47,817 nucleotides of DNA, taken from NCBI GenBank assembly GCA_018242005.1, contig JAFECU010000287.1, forward strand, positions 1 through 47,817, written 5' to 3'. A program made the position numbers and the translations under genes. Under the pieces are notes generated by a model. It was not told the DNA's origin. It saw nothing but the letters and a program-made list of their open reading frames with translations, and did not search any database. Below, piece after piece: positions 44,002 to 47,817 of the stretch (position 1 is its first letter; the number at the start of each line of letters is the position of its first letter). Source of the stretch: Pseudomonadota bacterium. GTDB lineage: Bacteria; Pseudomonadota; Gammaproteobacteria; Burkholderiales; Burkholderiaceae_C.

Positions 44002-44730
44002 TCAGAGCGAACGGCGTGGCTGGTTCTGCCCGGTCGGCACATTCAGGCGCCGAGCACGCACCAGCTGGTAGGGACGCAGCACATAGGCCAGGGTGCCAAA
44101 GCCGCTCCAGACATGCACCAGGCGCGTGAACGGGAAGATCAGAAACACCGTCATGCCCAGGAACATATGGGTCTTGAAGATCCAGCCAGCCGGGGCCAGC
44201 AGGTCTGCCGCGCCGGAGCGGAAGGTGACGATGCGCTGGGCCCATTCGGCCAGCAGCATCATCATCGAGCCGTCCAGATGCTGTGCCGACAGCGGAATGG
44301 TGGCCAGGCCCAGCGCCAGTTGCACCCAGAAAATCCACAGCAGCGCGATGTCGCTGGTCTTGCTGGTGGCACGGATGCGCGCGTCCGTCAGGCGGCGGTG
44401 CAGCAGCAGGGTTACGCCGATGAAGCCCATCAGCCCGGCGATGCCGCCAGAGATCATGGCCAGCAGCTGCTTGTCATGGGCCGTGATGAGTACGTCGTAC
44501 ACCGCATGCGGCGTGAGCATGCCGACGAAGTGGCCAAAGAACAGAAACAGCACGCCAACGTGGAACAGGTTGTTGGCCCAGCGCAGGCTGCCCGTGCGCA
44601 GGAGCTGAGAGGAGTCGCTCTTCCAGGTGTACTGGTCACGGTCGAAACGTATCCAACTGCCGACGAAGAACACCACGAGGCAGAGGTAGGGATACAGGCC
44701 GAACAGGAAATGGTCGATCCAGGCGGTCAT
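44002..44730 (-). CDS. narI: Respiratory nitrate reductase gamma subunit
   Basis: This 242-residue membrane subunit holds two b-type haems and takes electrons from quinol. About five transmembrane helices are seen, with the N-terminal HFLFGLYPYLCLVVFFVGSW and the His-containing helices NNLFHVGVLFLFFGHFVGM and MFLGMTVFLIFPFTRLVHVW. The length matches NarI (about 225-240). It overlaps narJ by 4 nt. Confidence 0.95.
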   Translation of the reverse strand: MTAWIDHFLFGLYPYLCLVVFFVGSWIRFDRDQYTWKSDSSQLLRTGSLRWANNLFHVGVLFLFFGHFVGMLTPHAVYDVLITAHDKQLLAMISGGIAGLMGFIGVTLLLHRRLTDARIRATSKTSDIALLWIFWVQLALGLATIPLSAQHLDGSMMMLLAEWAQRIVTFRSGAADLLAPAGWIFKTHMFLGMTVFLIFPFTRLVHVWSGFGTLAYVLRPYQLVRARRLNVPTGQNQPRRSL

Positions 44731-45428
44731 GGCGAGACTCCTTGGGAAGAAGAATTGGAACGCGCATTGCGCACGAAATGCAGGGGCTGGGCTTGGCCCG
44801 GGCGGTTCTGGCCCCGGGTGGCACAGCCGTCGAAGGCCTCGGGTTCGGCCCAGGCCTCGTCCATGTCGGGCTCGGGCGTGATGGCCACGGCCTGCGCTTT
44901 TTCACCGGCAGCCTCCAGCACCGCGGCGATCACGCTGGCGTAGGGGCTGGCCTTGGTATCGAGAGCGGTGAACAGTGCATTCAGGATATGCGCCATCTCG
45001 GCCAGGAACTCGCGCGCCACCGGCGTGGGCTGGGTCGATGCGAACTCCAGCACCACGCCCAGATGGTCGGGCAGCTCCTGTGCATCGAGGAACAGGCCGG
45101 CCTTTTCGTAGGTCTGCGTCAGATCGACCAGCGCCGGGCCGCGTTCGCGCGAGTCACCGTGGATATGCTCGAACAGGTGCAGCGAGGTCTGGCGGCCACG
45201 GTCGAAGGTCTCGACATAGCGCGCCTCGGCCTCGTAGGGGTCCATGGCGCAGACCTGCTGCACCAGCGCCTCCAACTCGGCCACGCGGTCGGCGGGCAGG
45301 ACCTGCTCGGCCCGCAGCGCGTCGATCAGCGAGGGCATCTGCGCGCGCAGCTCGGCATCGGGATAGGCCAGCAGGCGCGCCAGGGCGCGCAGCGTCAGGC
45401 GCATGCTATCGGGTGTTTTCTTGAACAT
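44727..45428 (-). CDS. narJ: Nitrate reductase molybdenum cofactor assembly chaperone
   Basis: This 233-residue cytoplasmic chaperone of the TorD/NarJ type helps insert the molybdenum cofactor into NarG before membrane docking. It is an all-helical protein with LRALARLLAYPDAELRAQ and the family-typical YVETFDRGRQTSLHLFEHIH (around residue 66). It overlaps narI by 4 nt and lies 11 nt after narH. Confidence 0.94.
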   Translation of the reverse strand: MFKKTPDSMRLTLRALARLLAYPDAELRAQMPSLIDALRAEQVLPADRVAELEALVQQVCAMDPYEAEARYVETFDRGRQTSLHLFEHIHGDSRERGPALVDLTQTYEKAGLFLDAQELPDHLGVVLEFASTQPTPVAREFLAEMAHILNALFTALDTKASPYASVIAAVLEAAGEKAQAVAITPEPDMDEAWAEPEAFDGCATRGQNRPGQAQPLHFVRNARSNSSSQGVSP

Positions 45429-45439
45429 CTGTACGCTCC

Positions 45440-46963
45440 TCAGACCACGGCCTTGATGGGGATGGTGCGCGGCTTCTTGCCGCCGAAGATGCTTACGTCG
45501 GAGGCTCCGTCGGAGCAGCCGTTGCCGAACGAGAAGCCGCAGCCGCCGCGCACGTCGAACGCGTTCTCGGCGTATTCGCGGTGGGTGGACGGGATCACGA
45601 AGCGATCCTCGTAGTTGGCGATGGCCATGACCTGGTACATGTCCTGCACGTCATGCGCCGACAGGCCGACCTGCTTGAGCACTTCCATGTTCTGCACCTT
45701 GTCCACATGCACGCCGCGCTGGTAGGCGCGCATGGCCAGCATGCGCTCGAGCGCGCGCACCACGGGCCCGGTGTCGCCCGCGGTGAGCAGGTTGGCCAGG
45801 TACTGCACGGGAATGCGCAGCTGCGAGACGTCGGGGATCTCGCCATTGACGCCCAGGTGGCCGGCGTTGGCCGCCGACGTGATGGGCGAGAGCGGCGGCA
45901 CGTACCAGACCATGGGCAGCGTGCGGTACTCGGGGTGCAGCGGCAGCGCGATCTTCCAGTCCACGGCCATCTTGTAGACGGGGCTGTTCTTCGCGGCCTC
46001 GAGCCAGTTGTCGGGAATGCCGTCGGCCCTGGCCTGGCGGATCACCTCGGGGTCATGCGGGTCGAGGAAGATGTCGAGCTGCGCCTGGTACAGGTCGCGG
46101 TCGCGCTCCACGCTCGCGGCCTCCTGGATGCGGTCGGCGTCGTAGAGCAGCACGCCCAGGTAACGGATGCGGCCCACGCAGGTCTCGGAGCACACGGTGG
46201 GCTGGCCCGCTTCGATGCGTGGGTAGCAGAAGATGCACTTCTCGGCCTTGCCGGTCTGCCAGTTGTAGTAGATCTTCTTGTACGGGCAACCCGAGACGCA
46301 CATGCGCCAGCCGCGGCACTTGTCCTGGTCGATGAGCACGATGCCGTCTTCCTCGCGCTTGTAGATCGAGCCCGAGGGGCAGGATGCGACGCAGGCGGGG
46401 TTCAGGCAATGCTCGCACAGGCGCGGCAGGTACATCATGAAGGTGTTTTCGAACTGGCCGTACATGTCCTTCTGGACCTGCTCGAAGTTCACGTCGCGCG
46501 AGCGCTTGGAGAATTCGCCGCCGAGGATTTCCTCCCAGTTCGGGCCCCACTCGATCTTCTCCATGCGCTGGCCCGTGATCAGGCTGCGCGCGCGTGCCAC
46601 GGGTGGCGCCTTCATCTCGGGCGCCGACTGCAGGTGGTCGTAGTCGAAGGTGAAGGGCTCGTAGTAGTCGTCGATCTGCGGCAGGTTGGGGTTGGCGAAG
46701 ATGCGCATGAGCAGCTTCCACTTGCCACCCTGGCGCGGGACGATGGAGCCGTCGGCCAGGCGGCTCCAGCCGCCGTTCCACTTGTCCTGGTTCTCCCATT
46801 CCTTGGGGTAGCCGATGCCGGGCTTGGTCTCGACGTTGTTGAACCAGGCGTACTCCATGCCGGGGCGGCTGGTCCAGACGTTCTTGCAGGTGACGGAACA
46901 GGTGTGGCAGCCGATGCACTTGTCCAGGTTCAGCACCATGCCGATTTGTGCGCGTATTTTCAT
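45440..46963 (-). CDS. narH: Respiratory nitrate reductase beta subunit
   Basis: This 507-residue electron-transfer subunit has four Fe-S clusters. Cysteine groups are CIGCHTCSVTC (from about residue 19), CEHCLNPACVASCP and CRGWRMCVSGCP. The last group has a Trp in place of one Cys, as is typical for the [3Fe-4S] cluster of NarH. The fourth group is CIFCYPRIEAGQPTVCSETC. It carries electrons from NarI haems to NarG. The gap to narG is 18 nt. Confidence 0.97.
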   Translation of the reverse strand: MKIRAQIGMVLNLDKCIGCHTCSVTCKNVWTSRPGMEYAWFNNVETKPGIGYPKEWENQDKWNGGWSRLADGSIVPRQGGKWKLLMRIFANPNLPQIDDYYEPFTFDYDHLQSAPEMKAPPVARARSLITGQRMEKIEWGPNWEEILGGEFSKRSRDVNFEQVQKDMYGQFENTFMMYLPRLCEHCLNPACVASCPSGSIYKREEDGIVLIDQDKCRGWRMCVSGCPYKKIYYNWQTGKAEKCIFCYPRIEAGQPTVCSETCVGRIRYLGVLLYDADRIQEAASVERDRDLYQAQLDIFLDPHDPEVIRQARADGIPDNWLEAAKNSPVYKMAVDWKIALPLHPEYRTLPMVWYVPPLSPITSAANAGHLGVNGEIPDVSQLRIPVQYLANLLTAGDTGPVVRALERMLAMRAYQRGVHVDKVQNMEVLKQVGLSAHDVQDMYQVMAIANYEDRFVIPSTHREYAENAFDVRGGCGFSFGNGCSDGASDVSIFGGKKPRTIPIKAVV

Positions 46964-46981
46964 CGTGGTTCTCCTTCGTTC

Positions 46982-47817
46982 TTACGCATGGGCACCGGCG
47001 GTGGTGCTGCCCGCCACCTCATCGAGCCAGTCGACGCGGCGCATCTTGCGCACCAGCACGAACTCGTCGCGGTTGGTGCCGATGGTTCCGTAGTAGTTGA
47101 AGCCGTAGCTGTACTGCGCGTAGCCGCCGATCATGTGCGTGGGCTTCAGGACGATGCGCGTGACCGAGTTGTGGATGCCGCCACGCGTGCCCGTGATCTC
47201 CGAGCCCGGGGTGTTGATGGTCTTTTCCTGCGCGTGGTACTTGAGCACCATGCCGGGCTTGACGCGCTGGCTGACCACCGCGCGCGCCGCAATGGCGCCG
47301 TTGGCGTTGAACAGCTCGACCCAGTCGTTGTCCACGATGCCGCCGCGCTTGGCGTCTTCCTCGCTGAGCCAGACCACGGGACCGCCGCGGTTGAGCGTGA
47401 GCATGTGCAGGTTGTCGCTGTACGTGCTGTGGATGCCCCATTTCTGGTGCGGCGTGATGAAGTTGAGCGCGATCTCCGGGTTGCCGTTGGGCTTCTTGCC
47501 CTCGACCTCGTGCAGCGTCTTCAAGTGCACGGGCGGGCGGTAGCTCACGAAGCCCTCGCCGAAATCGCGCATCCACGGGTGGTCCTGGTAGAACTGCTGG
47601 CGGCCCGTGAGGGTGCGCCATGGGATCAGCTCATGCACGTTGGTGTAGCCGGCGTTGTAGCTGACCTTTTCGCTCTCCAGGCCCGACCAGGTGGGCGAGC
47701 TGATGATCTTGCGCGGCTGCGCCTGGATGTCGCGAAAGCGAATCTTCTCGTCCTCGCGGTGCAGCGCCAGGTGCACATGGTCGCGCCCGGTCTGCTTGCC
47801 CAGAGCCTCCCAGGCCT
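46982..47817 (-). CDS. narG: Respiratory nitrate reductase alpha subunit (C-terminal part)
   Basis: This is the last 277 residues of the catalytic molybdenum subunit; the frame stays open to the window edge, so the start lies outside. Recognisable stretches are HELIPWRTLTGRQQFYQDHP, GIHSTYSDNLHMLTLNRGGP, WVELFNANGAIAARAVVSQR and the end region HMIGGYAQYSYGFNYYG, all typical of the NarG C-terminal domain. It heads the minus-strand train narGHJI-parvulin-carbonic anhydrase-nitroreductase-small protein-hemerythrin. Confidence 0.97.
   Translation of the reverse strand, partial: AWEALGKQTGRDHVHLALHREDEKIRFRDIQAQPRKIISSPTWSGLESEKVSYNAGYTNVHELIPWRTLTGRQQFYQDHPWMRDFGEGFVSYRPPVHLKTLHEVEGKKPNGNPEIALNFITPHQKWGIHSTYSDNLHMLTLNRGGPVVWLSEEDAKRGGIVDNDWVELFNANGAIAARAVVSQRVKPGMVLKYHAQEKTINTPGSEITGTRGGIHNSVTRIVLKPTHMIGGYAQYSYGFNYYGTIGTNRDEFVLVRKMRRVDWLDEVAGSTTAGAHA

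Overview
The window is high-GC DNA of a betaproteobacterium, most likely a member of the Comamonadaceae (Acidovorax / Alicycliphilus / Diaphorobacter type). This rests on the lldPRD order, orphan Bug/TctC-type solute receptors, the small DUF1840 and DUF3567 proteins, a narGHJI operon followed by a parvulin gene, and dispersed intergenic repeats of a kind I associate with this family. No rRNA, tRNA, CRISPR array, phage or intact insertion sequence was recognised.

Layout. 9-3653: L-lactate uptake and oxidation (lldP, lldR, lldD). 3654-4312: a long gene-poor stretch with a C9 tract, a perfect 16-bp palindrome and a leader hairpin. 4313-10927: a tightly packed four-gene signalling operon, the most unusual part of the window. 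It encodes a response-regulator receiver domain fused to a PLP-dependent alpha-oxoamine synthase, two paralogous membrane histidine kinases, and a REC-GGDEF-EAL protein. 10973-13391: a Gly/Val-rich lipoprotein and htpG. 13631-14934: a PEP-CTERM protein and a divergent secreted DUF3761-like protein. 14969-19253: an RluF-type pseudouridine synthase, a Crp/Fnr regulator, gspB and gspA. 19472-27954: a branched-chain-amino-acid-type (Liv) ABC importer flanked by two acyl/aryl-CoA ligase genes. 28024-30167: two orphan tripartite-tricarboxylate-type binding proteins. 30198-40618: mostly single housekeeping or metabolic genes (DUF1840 protein, a cyclopropane-synthase-like methyltransferase, tag, a putative aminopeptidase lipoprotein, an acyl-CoA-binding protein, an M20 amidohydrolase, a molybdopterin oxidoreductase, a fumarylacetoacetase-family hydrolase, DUF3108 and DUF3567 proteins). 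40739-47817: one minus-strand gene train, narG (partial)-narH-narJ-narI-parvulin-carbonic anhydrase-nitroreductase-small conserved protein-hemerythrin.

How genes work together. The lld genes let the cell use L-lactate. The nar genes give respiratory nitrate reduction, so lactate oxidation and nitrate respiration could be coupled through the quinone pool. The Liv-type importer with its two ligases looks like an uptake-and-CoA-activation module for a carboxylic acid. The 4313-10927 operon has the parts of a complete sensing circuit: a possible small-molecule synthase, two membrane sensors, two receiver domains and a c-di-GMP synthesis/degradation output. This recalls the alpha-hydroxyketone (CqsA/LqsA) quorum-sensing logic, but with the receiver fused in frame to the synthase and c-di-GMP as the output. 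The function of that circuit is inference; the gene content is read from the sequence.
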